Both the position numbers and the translations under genes were made by a program. This document shows, in pieces, positions 44,164 through 52,923 of a stretch of 64,000 nucleotides of DNA. Source of the DNA: Nitrospira sp. (GTDB taxonomy: Bacteria > Nitrospirota > Nitrospiria > Nitrospirales > Nitrospiraceae); assembly GCA_024998685.1 (NCBI GenBank), contig JACOEH010000006.1, positions 1 to 64,000 of the forward strand, read 5' to 3'. Within the stretch, counting starts at the first letter, position 1. Every line of letters starts with the position of its first letter. A model generated the notes under the pieces. It was not told where the DNA came from. It saw nothing but the letters and a program-made list of their open reading frames with translations, and made no database searches.

Positions 44164-44583
44164 ATGTCGGTCCAAGTATACGGTTGCAACCATGTGGTGA
44201 TCGAAGTCACCGACGCGAAGAAAGCGGTGAAGTTCTATCAGGACGTGTTCGGGCTGAAGATGTTGCGCGGCGGCGAGGGAGCGGCCTGGTGCAAGCTCGG
44301 CGAGCATCAATTCATGGCGATTTTTGAAGTCGAGCAATTGCAGCCGGATCGTACGAAACACTTCGGACTCATGGTCCGCGATGCGAAGCAGATTCAGGAA
44401 GTCCGTAAGAAACTGACGAAGAAGTATAAACTGAAGCTTCATCCTGATTTTCGCTGCGACTTTCGCGATCCGTGGGGCAATCGGATGCAAGTCGGCGACC
44501 TCAGTGATGAATCGTTGATCTGGCTTCTGCCCTATCAGGAGGTGCGGAACGCCGGGATTGTGTTCTCCTCTAAAAACAAATGA
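44164..44583 (+). CDS. VOC-family (glyoxalase-like) protein
   Basis: This 139-residue single VOC module has GCNHVVIEVTDAKKAVKFYQ at the N-terminus with the first metal histidine, HQFMAIFEVEQL, and DFRDPWGNRMQVGD with the closing metal region. VOC proteins are metal-dependent lyases, isomerases or dioxygenases, or antibiotic-binding proteins; the substrate is not readable. It is followed by a SnoaL-like gene 11 bp on. Confidence 0.85.
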   Translation: MSVQVYGCNHVVIEVTDAKKAVKFYQDVFGLKMLRGGEGAAWCKLGEHQFMAIFEVEQLQPDRTKHFGLMVRDAKQIQEVRKKLTKKYKLKLHPDFRCDFRDPWGNRMQVGDLSDESLIWLLPYQEVRNAGIVFSSKNK

Positions 44584-44594
44584 AAGGAGTGGGT

Positions 44595-44966
44595 ATGAGC
44601 ACACAAAATCTTCAGCAACGGTTACAGGACATGTTCGGTTATGTTCGCCAAGGCAAGATCATCGAAGCCATGAACGAGTTCTACGACCAGGACACGGCCA
44701 TGCAAGAGAACGCGAATCCGCCGACGAAAGGGTTGGCTGCGAACATCGAAAGAGAGAAGCAGTTCTTGAACGGCGTCAAAGAGTGGAAAGGCTTCAATGT
44801 GACCGCCTCGGCCGTGGGTGACAACGTCACGTTCTACGAATGTACGATAGATTTCATCGCGACGACCGGACAGCCGGTCCATATGGAGCAAGTGTCCGTC
44901 GCCAAGTGGAAGAACGGCAAGATCGTCCATGAGCGATATTATTACGATACCGGGAAAAAGGCTTGA
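44595..44966 (+). CDS. SnoaL / nuclear transport factor 2-like protein
   Basis: The 123-residue product has an NTF2-like cone fold: YVRQGKIIEAMNEFYDQDTAMQEN, then ECTIDFIATTGQPVHMEQVS and GKIVHERYYYDTGKKA. Such proteins are small isomerases, hydratases or binding proteins. AAAGGAG six bases upstream selects ATG 44595 over the ATG at 44580, which overlaps the VOC gene. Confidence 0.85.
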   Translation: MSTQNLQQRLQDMFGYVRQGKIIEAMNEFYDQDTAMQENANPPTKGLAANIEREKQFLNGVKEWKGFNVTASAVGDNVTFYECTIDFIATTGQPVHMEQVSVAKWKNGKIVHERYYYDTGKKA

Positions 44967-45001
44967 GCGGATCTGACGGTCACTCAGCGAGGAGGAGCGG
45001 G

Positions 45002-45709
45002 ATGAGCGTCACAGGAAAAGTCGTGTTGATCGCCGGAGGCTCCGGGGGATTGGGCCGCACGATTGTCCCGGCTTTCCTCGCTGCAGGATCCCGCGTCGTC
45101 ACGGCCGACCGGAATCCGTCCGTTGACCACGACGACGGACGCCTGACCCTGAAGGCGGACGTAACGGATGAAGCCGATGTCCGACGTCTCGTCGATGAAG
45201 TCACCGGAAAATTCGGGCGTCTCGATGTGCTGGTGAACTTGGTCGGCGGCTTTGCGACGGGGCGAGTTATGGATACCGATGTGTCGCTTTGGCAGCGGAT
45301 GTTGACGGTAAACGTGACGTCCGCATTCCTGCTGTCGAAAGCCGTCCTGCCCCATATGGTGGAGCGCGGAACCGGTCGCATTCTACACATGGCGGCCTGG
45401 GCGGCGGGCGATCCGTTTCCCGGCGCCGCCGCCTACCTCGTCGCCAAGTCGGGGCTGCTCGCGTTGATCAACGTGCTGGCGCTCGAACTGAAAGGATCGG
45501 GCGTCACCGTCAATGGGGTGTTGCCTACGACCATTGATACGCCGGCCAACCGTGCAAGTATGCCTCACACTGATCCATCGACGTGGACGAAGCCGGAATC
45601 CATCGCCGAGACTCTTCTCTTTCTCGCCTCCGATGAGGCTGCTCAGATCAACGGAGCCGCTGTTCCAATCGGCAGAGGCGCCGGCACGAAGCAGGCCGAG
45701 GAATCGTAG
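45002..45709 (+). CDS. SDR-family protein lacking the catalytic serine, copy 1
   Basis: The 235-residue short-chain dehydrogenase has AGGSGGLGR at the nucleotide site, NLVGG in the middle and YLVAK with Tyr and Lys. The position 13 residues before the tyrosine, normally serine, is alanine (ILHMAAWAAGDP). It ends VPIGRGAGTKQ. It is a close paralogue of the gene at 60107, sharing VNGVLPTTIDTPANR and the same serine loss. GAGGAGG precedes ATG 45002. It may be a reductase with altered chemistry or a binding protein. Confidence 0.85.
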   Translation: MSVTGKVVLIAGGSGGLGRTIVPAFLAAGSRVVTADRNPSVDHDDGRLTLKADVTDEADVRRLVDEVTGKFGRLDVLVNLVGGFATGRVMDTDVSLWQRMLTVNVTSAFLLSKAVLPHMVERGTGRILHMAAWAAGDPFPGAAAYLVAKSGLLALINVLALELKGSGVTVNGVLPTTIDTPANRASMPHTDPSTWTKPESIAETLLFLASDEAAQINGAAVPIGRGAGTKQAEES

Positions 45710-45730
45710 GTACAGAGAGAGGAGGGACTC

Positions 45731-46129
45731 ATGCAGGGGCATGATCAGGCACGCGCGAGATTGGACGACTTGTCCCGTGCGCTGCTTCGCCTCCATAAAG
45801 CATTGCTGGATGCAGAGCGACTGTCGTACGAGCGGGTGCACGGCCGCATCGCATCCAATGGAGCATTTCTTCAATTGGTGCTGGGGGATTCCTGGTTTGC
45901 CTGGTTGCGACCGCTGTCTCACTCCATGACCAGACTCGACGAACTGGCCGAAGAAGATCGGACCGCATCCGGCGCTGAGATCGCCGCGCTGCTCGCCTCA
46001 TTGCGAAGTCTGCTGACCCCGTCGGAAACGGGTGAAGGATTCGGCCGGCACTATTACGAGGCGTTGCAGCGAGCGCCTGAAGTGGGGTTGGCCCACGCTC
46101 AAGTGAAGCCGTTGCTCGGTTCACGATGA
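45731..46129 (+). CDS. Small helical protein of unknown function
   Basis: This 132-residue, all-helical soluble protein (LDDLSRALLRLHKALLDAER, then FLQLVLGDSWFAWLRPLSH and FGRHYYEALQRAPEVGLAHA) has no recognised family. A decayed copy of its C-terminal part lies at 55952-56038. It is cotranscribed with its neighbours by spacing (21 bp before, 18 bp after). AGGAGGG precedes the ATG. Confidence 0.7.
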   Translation: MQGHDQARARLDDLSRALLRLHKALLDAERLSYERVHGRIASNGAFLQLVLGDSWFAWLRPLSHSMTRLDELAEEDRTASGAEIAALLASLRSLLTPSETGEGFGRHYYEALQRAPEVGLAHAQVKPLLGSR

Positions 46130-46147
46130 GACATATAGGGAGAGACC

Positions 46148-46612
46148 ATGATGAGCAGTGATCTCGAGAAAGTCAAACAATTAGCCAAGGATCTCCGGAA
46201 GACGTACCCACGCAGTCCTCGAGAAAAACTCGGCGGCTACGTGATTGCGGCGCGGTGCGTCGATAAGTGCAGGGCGTTCCTCGTGAATATGAACGGTGAG
46301 TACAACTATTGGCCTTGCTCCCTGGCGAGTCAATGGTTTGCATTTACGGGAATCACACCGGACCAATTCCAGCAAGTCGTCGCCACCGGGACCGCAGACG
46401 ACGACATTGCTCGGTGGATCACTGAACACTCCAAGGTGAAGGATCCGGACGAGGTGCTGAAATGGAATAACCGGCTGCGTGACATGAGAGTCAGCGACAT
46501 GAGTCTGCAGGCGCAGCAATATCTCGAAGACTACATTCCCAAGTTCGTGCCGAATCATCGGCCGGTCTACGTCTGGTTCGACGTATACGACTTGGAGGAA
46601 AAGCGACTGTAA
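46148..46612 (+). CDS. DUF5069-family protein
   Basis: This 154-residue protein matches DUF5069: AKDLRKTYPRSPREKLGGYVIAARCVDKCRA at the N-terminus and FVPNHRPVYVWFDVYDLEE at the end. The function is unknown. Two consecutive ATG codons open the frame; the first is used here. It ends the tight part of the plus-strand cluster. Confidence 0.85.
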   Translation: MMSSDLEKVKQLAKDLRKTYPRSPREKLGGYVIAARCVDKCRAFLVNMNGEYNYWPCSLASQWFAFTGITPDQFQQVVATGTADDDIARWITEHSKVKDPDEVLKWNNRLRDMRVSDMSLQAQQYLEDYIPKFVPNHRPVYVWFDVYDLEEKRL

Positions 46613-46803
46613 AATCCGTTTGTGAGCAAGCCGTACGACTTCCCCAATGCGAGTCGCGGCAGGGGTACGCCGAGTGGTCCCGGAAAACCTGGAAGGCATG
46701 TATCGGCACCCCGCCCGGAAGCGATCATCGCCGTGAGCGTCTGACCCCGCAAGATTCTTCGGCACCGAGGAAGCAGAGCGGGTTGACCCGCATCGAAGGT
46801 GGC

Positions 46804-47061
46804 ATGGAACCGTTCGATCTCGAAGCCTATTTGAAGAGAATCCGCTATGAAGGGAGCCGAGCCGTTACGGTGCATACGCTTCGGGCGCTGCACCGCGGGC
46901 ACGTCGAAGCGACTCCGTTCGAGAATCTCACCCCGCTCTTCGGACATCCCGTCGCTCTGGATCTCGAATCGCTTCAATGCAAGATGGTGCAAGGGAGGCG
47001 AGGGGGCTATTGCTTCGAGCAAAACCGCGATCCTTTGATGCCGTTTGAGGCGTGGACATGA
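46804..47061 (+). pseudogene. Truncated arylamine N-acetyltransferase
   Basis: The frame starts like an arylamine N-acetyltransferase (EPFDLEAYLKRI, VEATPFENL) and reaches the active-site motif RGGYCFEQN, then diverges at once and stops. A functional enzyme has about 270 residues and also needs the His and Asp of its triad, which are missing here. About 200 bases of unassigned sequence separate it from the next gene. It is a deletion remnant. Confidence 0.8.
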
Positions 47062-47267
47062 GCGCGCACTATCTGGGGCATGTTGTCTTCTCTATGAGAG
47101 AGACTTGGAACCATTCCGTGGCTTCTTCTGTCACTGCTCAAGCCACTACGTCTGTAATCCGGAAGCGGACAAATTGGATTATGCTCAGTCGATATCTGAG
47201 TAGGACAGATCAAACGCTGAACTGCCTTGGTGCCGTCGCGCTCCGCTGCTGAACAACAGGAGACAGA

Positions 47268-48050
47268 ATGACAGAGGGACAACATCAGGCATCCATTATC
47301 GAGCAATTCACCAGGCAAGCCGGCCCCTTCGCGGACATGCCCGAACATTCGCAGGAGTCGGCTTTCCGACTTATGCTTGAATCGACCGGCGTCACGTCGC
47401 GCGATACCGTGCTCGACGTCGCCTGCGGCCCGGGTCTGGTGGCCTGTGCCTTCGCCGCGCGAGCCGCACAGGTCACCGGGATCGACATCACGCCCGCCAT
47501 GATCGACAAGGCGCGGCAGATTCAGAGAGACAAAGGGCTCACGAATATGGAATGGAACAACGCCGATGTCCTGCCGCTGCCCTATGCCGACGAATCCTTT
47601 TCCATGGTGATCACGCGCTATTCCTTTCATCATTTCCTCGACCCCTTCCGCGTGTTCGCCGAAATGCACCGGGTGTGCAAAAACGGCGGAGTATTGATGG
47701 TCGTCGATGTCGCGATTCCGCCGGAAAAAAGAGCAGCCTATGATCACCTGGAGAAACTGCGGGATCCGTCCCACACCGGCGCCTGCACACCGGAAGAATT
47801 GCTCGGCATGGCTGAACGATTGACGCTCGATCACGTCGCAACCCACTGGTACAGGCTCGATATGGAGCTCGAACGACAATTGGCTGCGTCGTTCCCTCGT
47901 CCCGGCGACGACGAGACGATCCGCGCACTCTTTCGCAACGACATCGGGCGGGATCGTCTGGGGATCGGCGCCCATTGGGTCGGTTCGGAAATCCATTTCG
48001 CCTATCCCACGCTCATCCTGGTCGGGAGGAAGGACGCACGTGGTGGATGA
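47268..48050 (+). CDS. UbiE/Coq5-like SAM-dependent methyltransferase
   Basis: The 260-residue class I methyltransferase has SAM motif VLDVACGPGLVACAFA, acidic VTGIDITPAM (motif II), and NADVLPLPYADESF. Its layout resembles UbiE-like and small-molecule methyltransferases. The C-terminal helices (DDETIRALFRNDI) are not family-specific. AGGAGACAG lies before the ATG. The substrate is unknown. Confidence 0.85.
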   Translation: MTEGQHQASIIEQFTRQAGPFADMPEHSQESAFRLMLESTGVTSRDTVLDVACGPGLVACAFAARAAQVTGIDITPAMIDKARQIQRDKGLTNMEWNNADVLPLPYADESFSMVITRYSFHHFLDPFRVFAEMHRVCKNGGVLMVVDVAIPPEKRAAYDHLEKLRDPSHTGACTPEELLGMAERLTLDHVATHWYRLDMELERQLAASFPRPGDDETIRALFRNDIGRDRLGIGAHWVGSEIHFAYPTLILVGRKDARGG

Positions 48051-48107
48051 CTGCAGATGAGCACGATACGAAGACCGGCACGAACGATACAGCCAAGGGA
48101 GGTAACC

Positions 48108-48980
48108 ATGAGTGGATATCGGTGGGTTCTGTCGGTGCTTGCGGTCGGAAGTCTGTTGCTTCTAGGCCCTGGATTGTCGGCGCAACAGCCTCGGCCCGAT
48201 GATGAAATCACTCAGCTGGCCGATGATGTCTACCTGCACCGGCACCAATTTCACCAGGCCATTTTCATCACGACGCCGAAGGGCGTGATCGTGACCGATC
48301 CCATCAGTTCCGAGGCGGCAACCTGGCTCAAGGCCAAGATCAAGACTCTGACCGATCAACCGGTCCGCTATGTGATCTACAGCCACCACCACGACGACCA
48401 CATCACCGGCGGCAGCGTCTTTGCCGACCAGGCAAGCTTCGTCAGCCATGCGGCGGCGCGGGAAAAAATTCTCCATGCGGCGGATCCAACGACCCCCGTC
48501 CCGGACCTCACGTTCACCGATCGGATGTCGATCGATCTCGGCGGAAAACATGTCGAACTGATCTATTCCGGCAAGAACCATTCGGATAACAGCCTCGTCG
48601 TCCTGCTCCCGCAGAACAAACTGCTCTTTGCCGTTGATTTCATTCCGGTCGAGACCGTGGCCTACCGAACGATGCGGAGCGATTATCCCGACGACTGGAT
48701 CGACTCACTCAAACAGATCGAGCAATTAGACTTCGAGATCCTGGTCCCCGGCCATGGCAAGGTCGGCAAGAAAGAACACGTGCGACAATTTCGCGGGTAC
48801 CTCGAAGACCTCCGAGCGGCCGTGGAGGAGCAAGTCCGAAAGGGCGCGAGTATGGAAGAGGCGAAAAAGGCCGTTCAACTTCCCAAGTACGGGCACTGGC
48901 AACGGTACGCGGATTGGTTCCCGGAGAATGTGGAGGGGATGTACCGATATCTCTCTCAGCAGCGGAAGGACAATCGCTGA
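48108..48980 (+). CDS. Periplasmic metallo-beta-lactamase-fold hydrolase
   Basis: This 290-residue protein has a signal peptide (hydrophobic LSVLAVGSLLLLGPGLSAQ) and the MBL zinc motif SHHHDDHITG, with LIYSGKNHSDNSLVVL and VPGHGKVG as further metal-site segments. GGGAGG upstream selects ATG 48108 over 48057. Similar exported MBL proteins include quinoprotein-relay-associated SoxH-like hydrolases. It precedes the large flavoprotein gene by 93 bp. Confidence 0.85.
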   Translation: MSGYRWVLSVLAVGSLLLLGPGLSAQQPRPDDEITQLADDVYLHRHQFHQAIFITTPKGVIVTDPISSEAATWLKAKIKTLTDQPVRYVIYSHHHDDHITGGSVFADQASFVSHAAAREKILHAADPTTPVPDLTFTDRMSIDLGGKHVELIYSGKNHSDNSLVVLLPQNKLLFAVDFIPVETVAYRTMRSDYPDDWIDSLKQIEQLDFEILVPGHGKVGKKEHVRQFRGYLEDLRAAVEEQVRKGASMEEAKKAVQLPKYGHWQRYADWFPENVEGMYRYLSQQRKDNR

Positions 48981-49073
48981 ACGTTATTTCCGCCCCGCGC
49001 CACATCTTCGAGTTCGACAACAGATGAATCAGTGCCGAGTTAACGGGCGTCGGTCCGTCCGACCATCAACATC

Positions 49074-51089
49074 ATGAGCATGACACGGATCATCATTGTA
49101 GGCGGTGGATTTGCCGGCGTGAAATGCGCAAGAACGTTGCGGAAGACGTTGCCGGCGAACACCTGCGAAATCGTGTTGTTCAGCCGGGAAAACAACATGG
49201 TGTTCTATCCATTATTGGCCGAAGTGGCCGGTGCCGCGATCAACCCCGGTGCAGTCACGGTGCCGTTGCGTCAGATGTTGCCCGGCGTCCGCTGTCGAAC
49301 CGAAGAGGTTCGGCACGTCGATGTGGTTACATCCGAGGTGGAATACGAACGATACGACGGTCGTCCGGGTCGTGTGACGTTCGACCATGCCGTGCTTGCC
49401 TGTGGAACTGCGGTCAATCTCAGTCTGGTCCCCGGCATGGCCGACCATGCGTTTCCGCTGAAGTCCGTGGGTGACGCCATGGCCTTACGGTTCCATGTGA
49501 TGGAACAACTGGAAAAAGCCGAAGTCTGCGATGACCCGGAGCGGCGACGATGGTACCTCTCGTTCGTTGTGGTCGGCGGCGGATTTACCGGCGTGGAGGT
49601 GGTCGGCGAGATCAATGACTTGATCAGAGCCAGCACAAGGTTCTACGGCAGCTTCACCGCCGGTGAAGTGACTGTGACGCTGGTGCACAGCTGCGACCAG
49701 ATTCTGCCTGAAGTGAGCCCGACACTGCGGGAGTTTGCCCGAACGAAGATGGAGCAGGCCGGTATCCGCATGATGCTCAACGCGCGTGCGGTGTCGGCGA
49801 CGGCCGAAGGCGTGGAATTGCATGACGGTCGAATGCTCCGGGGCGCCACGGTAGTCTGCACGATCGGCGCTACGGCACCCCTTCTAGTGGACCGGCTCGA
49901 TGTGTCCAAGGAGCGCGGACGACTGCTGATCGAGCCGGATATGCGAGTGCGCGGGACGTCGAACCTTTGGGCGATCGGCGACTGCGCCCGCATCGTGAAT
50001 GCCTATGACGGCCAAGTCTCACCAACGACCGGCCAGTTTGCCGAACGGCAAGGGAGGCAAGCGGCGGAGAACACCATTCGTGCTCTACAGGGTGAATCCA
50101 CCAGACCGTTTTTCTTCAGGCCGCTGGGACAACTCTGCGGGATAGGGGAGAAGAAGGCGGTTGCAGAAATGTTCGGTGTGCGACTTTCAGGTTTTCCGGC
50201 TTGGTGGCTGTGGCGAACCGTGTATCTGTTGAAAACGCCGTCCTGGTCACGCAGGGTCAAGGTTGCGTTTGAGTGGACCTGGGAATTGCTGTTTCCACGC
50301 GATCTGGCCTATCCCAGGATCGATCGAACCGAACGGATTGCGCGGGCGCACTATCGTCCGGGTGACTTTATCTTTATCGAAGGCGAGCCGGCGGTGAACT
50401 TTTACGTAATCGAGCAGGGTGAGGTCGAGGCCATACGGCGTGACCTGACCGGAGAACCCAAACTCATGGCGCGGTTTGGACCGGGAGAGTTTTTCGGCGA
50501 GATCGCACTCCTCGACGGCACGGTGCGCATCGGCAGCATCCGTGCCCGCACAGAGGTTGAGGTGCTCGTGATGAGCAAAGAGGTCTTTTCGCAAATTTCC
50601 GGGGCGCTCGTCCCCTTCCGGAATATCCTGGCCCAGTCCCTGCGATGGCGACGCCCCAGATTGAACCTGCGTTTGACCCAAGCCTGGGCGGTTCTCGAAC
50701 AGAGGCAGCTGTCCGAGTTCATGGAAACGGCTCCAGAGTATCATCTGTCTCCAGACGATACGTTTGAAAATGCCGTCCTCCTGTTTGATCAGCACGCGGT
50801 CGAGTTCCTCTACGTCCTCGACAATAGGGGACTCTTACAAGGGGTCATCACGAGAAACGAGTTGTTCGAAGCCTTTGCGCAAGGGAAGAAACCGTCAACC
50901 AAGGTGCGGGATTTCATGCGTAGTGATCCCATTGCGGTTACGTCGAAGGATATGAGTTTGATGGCGAGCGACTTGATGAACAAGCACGACATCGACCGGC
51001 TTCCCGTGGTCGAGAGCAAGGACAATCGACGTCTGATCGGGCTCGTTCGGTCGGAGAAGATGCTGCGCTGGTTGATGGAGCAATCCTAG
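49074..51089 (+). CDS. NDH-2-like FAD oxidoreductase fused to cNMP-binding and CBS domains
   Basis: The 671 residues fall in three parts. Residues ~1-410 are a type II NADH dehydrogenase-like flavoprotein: FAD motif IIIVGGGFAGVKCART, NAD motif VVVGGGFTGVEVVGE, NLWAIGDCA, and a C-terminal membrane-anchoring stretch (WWLWRTVYLLKTPSW). Residues ~425-535 form a cyclic-nucleotide-binding fold (FFGEIALLDGTVRIGS, with the arginine kept). Residues ~555-671 are two CBS repeats, which bind adenine nucleotides. One polypeptide may thus couple quinone reduction to energy status. Confidence 0.88.
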   Translation: MSMTRIIIVGGGFAGVKCARTLRKTLPANTCEIVLFSRENNMVFYPLLAEVAGAAINPGAVTVPLRQMLPGVRCRTEEVRHVDVVTSEVEYERYDGRPGRVTFDHAVLACGTAVNLSLVPGMADHAFPLKSVGDAMALRFHVMEQLEKAEVCDDPERRRWYLSFVVVGGGFTGVEVVGEINDLIRASTRFYGSFTAGEVTVTLVHSCDQILPEVSPTLREFARTKMEQAGIRMMLNARAVSATAEGVELHDGRMLRGATVVCTIGATAPLLVDRLDVSKERGRLLIEPDMRVRGTSNLWAIGDCARIVNAYDGQVSPTTGQFAERQGRQAAENTIRALQGESTRPFFFRPLGQLCGIGEKKAVAEMFGVRLSGFPAWWLWRTVYLLKTPSWSRRVKVAFEWTWELLFPRDLAYPRIDRTERIARAHYRPGDFIFIEGEPAVNFYVIEQGEVEAIRRDLTGEPKLMARFGPGEFFGEIALLDGTVRIGSIRARTEVEVLVMSKEVFSQISGALVPFRNILAQSLRWRRPRLNLRLTQAWAVLEQRQLSEFMETAPEYHLSPDDTFENAVLLFDQHAVEFLYVLDNRGLLQGVITRNELFEAFAQGKKPSTKVRDFMRSDPIAVTSKDMSLMASDLMNKHDIDRLPVVESKDNRRLIGLVRSEKMLRWLMEQS

Positions 51090-51238
51090 CTCGATTCTCG
51101 GTGCCCTGACCGTTGAAACGGTCATATTATCGATAGCAACGCAACACCAGCTGGATCTCGGAGAATCTGAAAGGCATGCACCGATCTCTTTTGCAGCTCC
51201 AGTGAAGTAACAGCCTCGTCGAGAAGTTTGCCTGCGTC

Positions 51239-51627
51239 TCAGGTAGGGCTAGGCCCGCGCTGCAACTCTTCTCGGACCATCTTGAGCAATTCATCCATCA
51301 GAAACGGCTTCGGGAGGACGCGATCTGCGCCAAAAAAGCGCGCTACTTTTAGATAGTATAAGGTCTCATCGTTCTCGTTCATCGCAATGATCGGAACGTC
51401 GGGAAATTCACGGGTTAGTGCCCAGATGGTTTCAAGTCCATCTCTCTCCGGCATCAAGATATCGTGATCACCAGGTCAGTTGGAGCAAGTCGATACCGGT
51501 GTAATGCCTCTGTTCCATTCCTTGCCTCTTGCACCTGATAGCCGGCTGTCTCCAGCGCGGAACGAATCAGCGTTCTTTCCCTATCATCATCTTCGACAAG
51601 TAGGATGGTTGTCACAATGCAGCTCAT
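51239..51627 (-). pseudogene. Response-regulator receiver broken by a frameshift at its phospho-Asp
   Basis: Two reading frames encode one receiver domain: TTILLVEDDDRERTLIRSAL to DLVIT, then MPERDGLETIWALTREF to LPKPFLMDELLKMV. A full gene would read ITDILMPE; one base is missing in the ACG-ATATC stretch near 51462, just at the aspartate codon. GAGGAG precedes ATG 51627. Either the gene is inactivated or the sequence has an error there. Confidence 0.75.
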
Positions 51628-51696
51628 CTCAACTCCTCGGATGGCCGATTGACGGTGGAATTGTCCATTGTTCATGAAGTGGCGCGCCGAGTGGCG

Positions 51697-52110
51697 TTAC
51701 GGAGCGTCGCGAGACGATATGTCGGACAACTCATTGCCCCCAAGAAAGATGCGGAGACACTGTTCTCTGAGCAGTCGATTATCAAACGGTTTGGTCAAAT
51801 AACCACGAGCACCCACATCAAGAGTCTTCTTGATCTGACTCAGATCCGCAGTAGCCGACATCATAATGACCGGGATTTCGCGGTGATACTTCTGGATCTC
51901 ACGCAGGACCGCCATCCCGTCAAACATCGGCATCTGCAGATCAAGCAGTATGCCCTGAATCGGTACTTGTCGCGCCTCCAAGTCGATACGGGACAGGGCG
52001 GAGTGGCCATTGTTCTCCGTCACCACGTCAAATCCCATCGACAACAGTCGGTCGTGGAGCGCGATACGGGTGTCCTCATCATCATCGACGATCAGAAGCT
52101 TTTTCGGCAT
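51697..52110 (-). CDS. Single-domain response regulator
   Basis: This 137-residue receiver domain has an acidic pocket VDDDEDTR, acceptor D57 in ILLDLQMPMFDG, and conserved Thr/Ser (MMSATAD) and Lys (LTKPFD). No output domain is present, so it must act through protein contact. It starts one base inside the stop of the XRE gene (TGATG), so the two are coupled. The broken receiver lies downstream. Confidence 0.88.
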   Translation of the reverse strand: MPKKLLIVDDDEDTRIALHDRLLSMGFDVVTENNGHSALSRIDLEARQVPIQGILLDLQMPMFDGMAVLREIQKYHREIPVIMMSATADLSQIKKTLDVGARGYLTKPFDNRLLREQCLRIFLGGNELSDISSRDAP

Positions 52111-52562
52111 CAGCTCTTTCCATCACTCATCAGACCTGGCTTGGCGATGAAATGCTTAAAAGTTATGAACGGCTCCCAATTCTTGCAGGCAATCGAAAAA
52201 AAGGTTACGTGGCAGGGGTTGTCTTTCAGGGTTAGAAAACCGTTCAGGTACTTGCAGTTTCCACAGAATGCGGCGAAGAACAATTCCATGCGGGGGTTTC
52301 CCGCGACGATCAGAGACTTCACACCATCGACGCTCCGACCATTCTGTTCATCTTGGAAATCCAGCAAGCTATGCAGGTCCCCCTGCATAGCTCCAGCAAG
52401 TTTGTCGAGGTTGTTGAGCGACAGATTGCGTTCGCCGCGCTCGACCCCGCCGAGATACGTCGGATGCAAGTCCGCTCGCTCGGCAAGTTGCTCCTGGGTC
52501 AACCCTGTCTTGAGGCGCAATTCGCGAATCCGTCGGCCTAGCCGACTCAATACATCCTTCAT
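52110..52562 (-). CDS. XRE-family DNA-binding protein with Cys-containing C-terminal domain
   Basis: Of 150 residues, the N-terminal ~65 are a Cro/C1-type helix-turn-helix (LRLKTGLTQEQLAERADLH, YLGGVERGERNLSLNNL). The rest (ELFFAAFCGNCKYLNGFLTL to ITFKHFIAKPG) has CGNC and further cysteines that might bind metal or sense redox state; no family is recognised. It is cotranscribed with the receiver protein and may interact with it. Confidence 0.82.
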   Translation of the reverse strand: MKDVLSRLGRRIRELRLKTGLTQEQLAERADLHPTYLGGVERGERNLSLNNLDKLAGAMQGDLHSLLDFQDEQNGRSVDGVKSLIVAGNPRMELFFAAFCGNCKYLNGFLTLKDNPCHVTFFSIACKNWEPFITFKHFIAKPGLMSDGKS

Positions 52563-52796
52563 CTGATTTGAGGTGGGAAAGTATAGATTCGTCCACTGGG
52601 ACCTTCCACAGCCAGAGAGTCCTCAGAAAGTGTCTGCTTCAATACTCAAGGGTAGTGTCATCAGTCTAGTCCTGCGCCTCGAGTTATGTATGAATATGGC
52701 CAAATCCATCCCCTGATTAATCGATCGATCCACCGACGAGTGCCGCTGTGGATACAGAGACAGTATCCGAATACAATCTTGGTCAGCCAGATCGCT

Positions 52797-52831
52797 TTTA
52801 AGCCACCTGATTCTGAACCAGGTGGCTTAAA
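52797..52831. promoter_or_regulatory. 13-bp perfect inverted repeat upstream of the luxR-type gene
   Basis: TTTAAGCCACCTG (52797-52809) and CAGGTGGCTTAAA (52819-52831) flank a 9-base loop. It lies 93 bp before the LuxR-type start, between divergent regulators, in the gene-free gap 52563-52923. There is no T-tract, so an operator or mRNA hairpin is likelier than a terminator. Confidence 0.55.
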
Positions 52832-52923
52832 GGACAGGGGGATCAAAAGGAAGACCCGAAACGCTGCTCCGAATGAGAGGAACAACATCAGTTCGGAAAG
52901 CTCAATCATGAGGAGGGATTCCA

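Noticed and set aside
47007-47996. 329-residue minus-strand frame
   Set aside because: It is antisense to the methyltransferase gene, has no ribosome site and shows no recognisable protein pattern.
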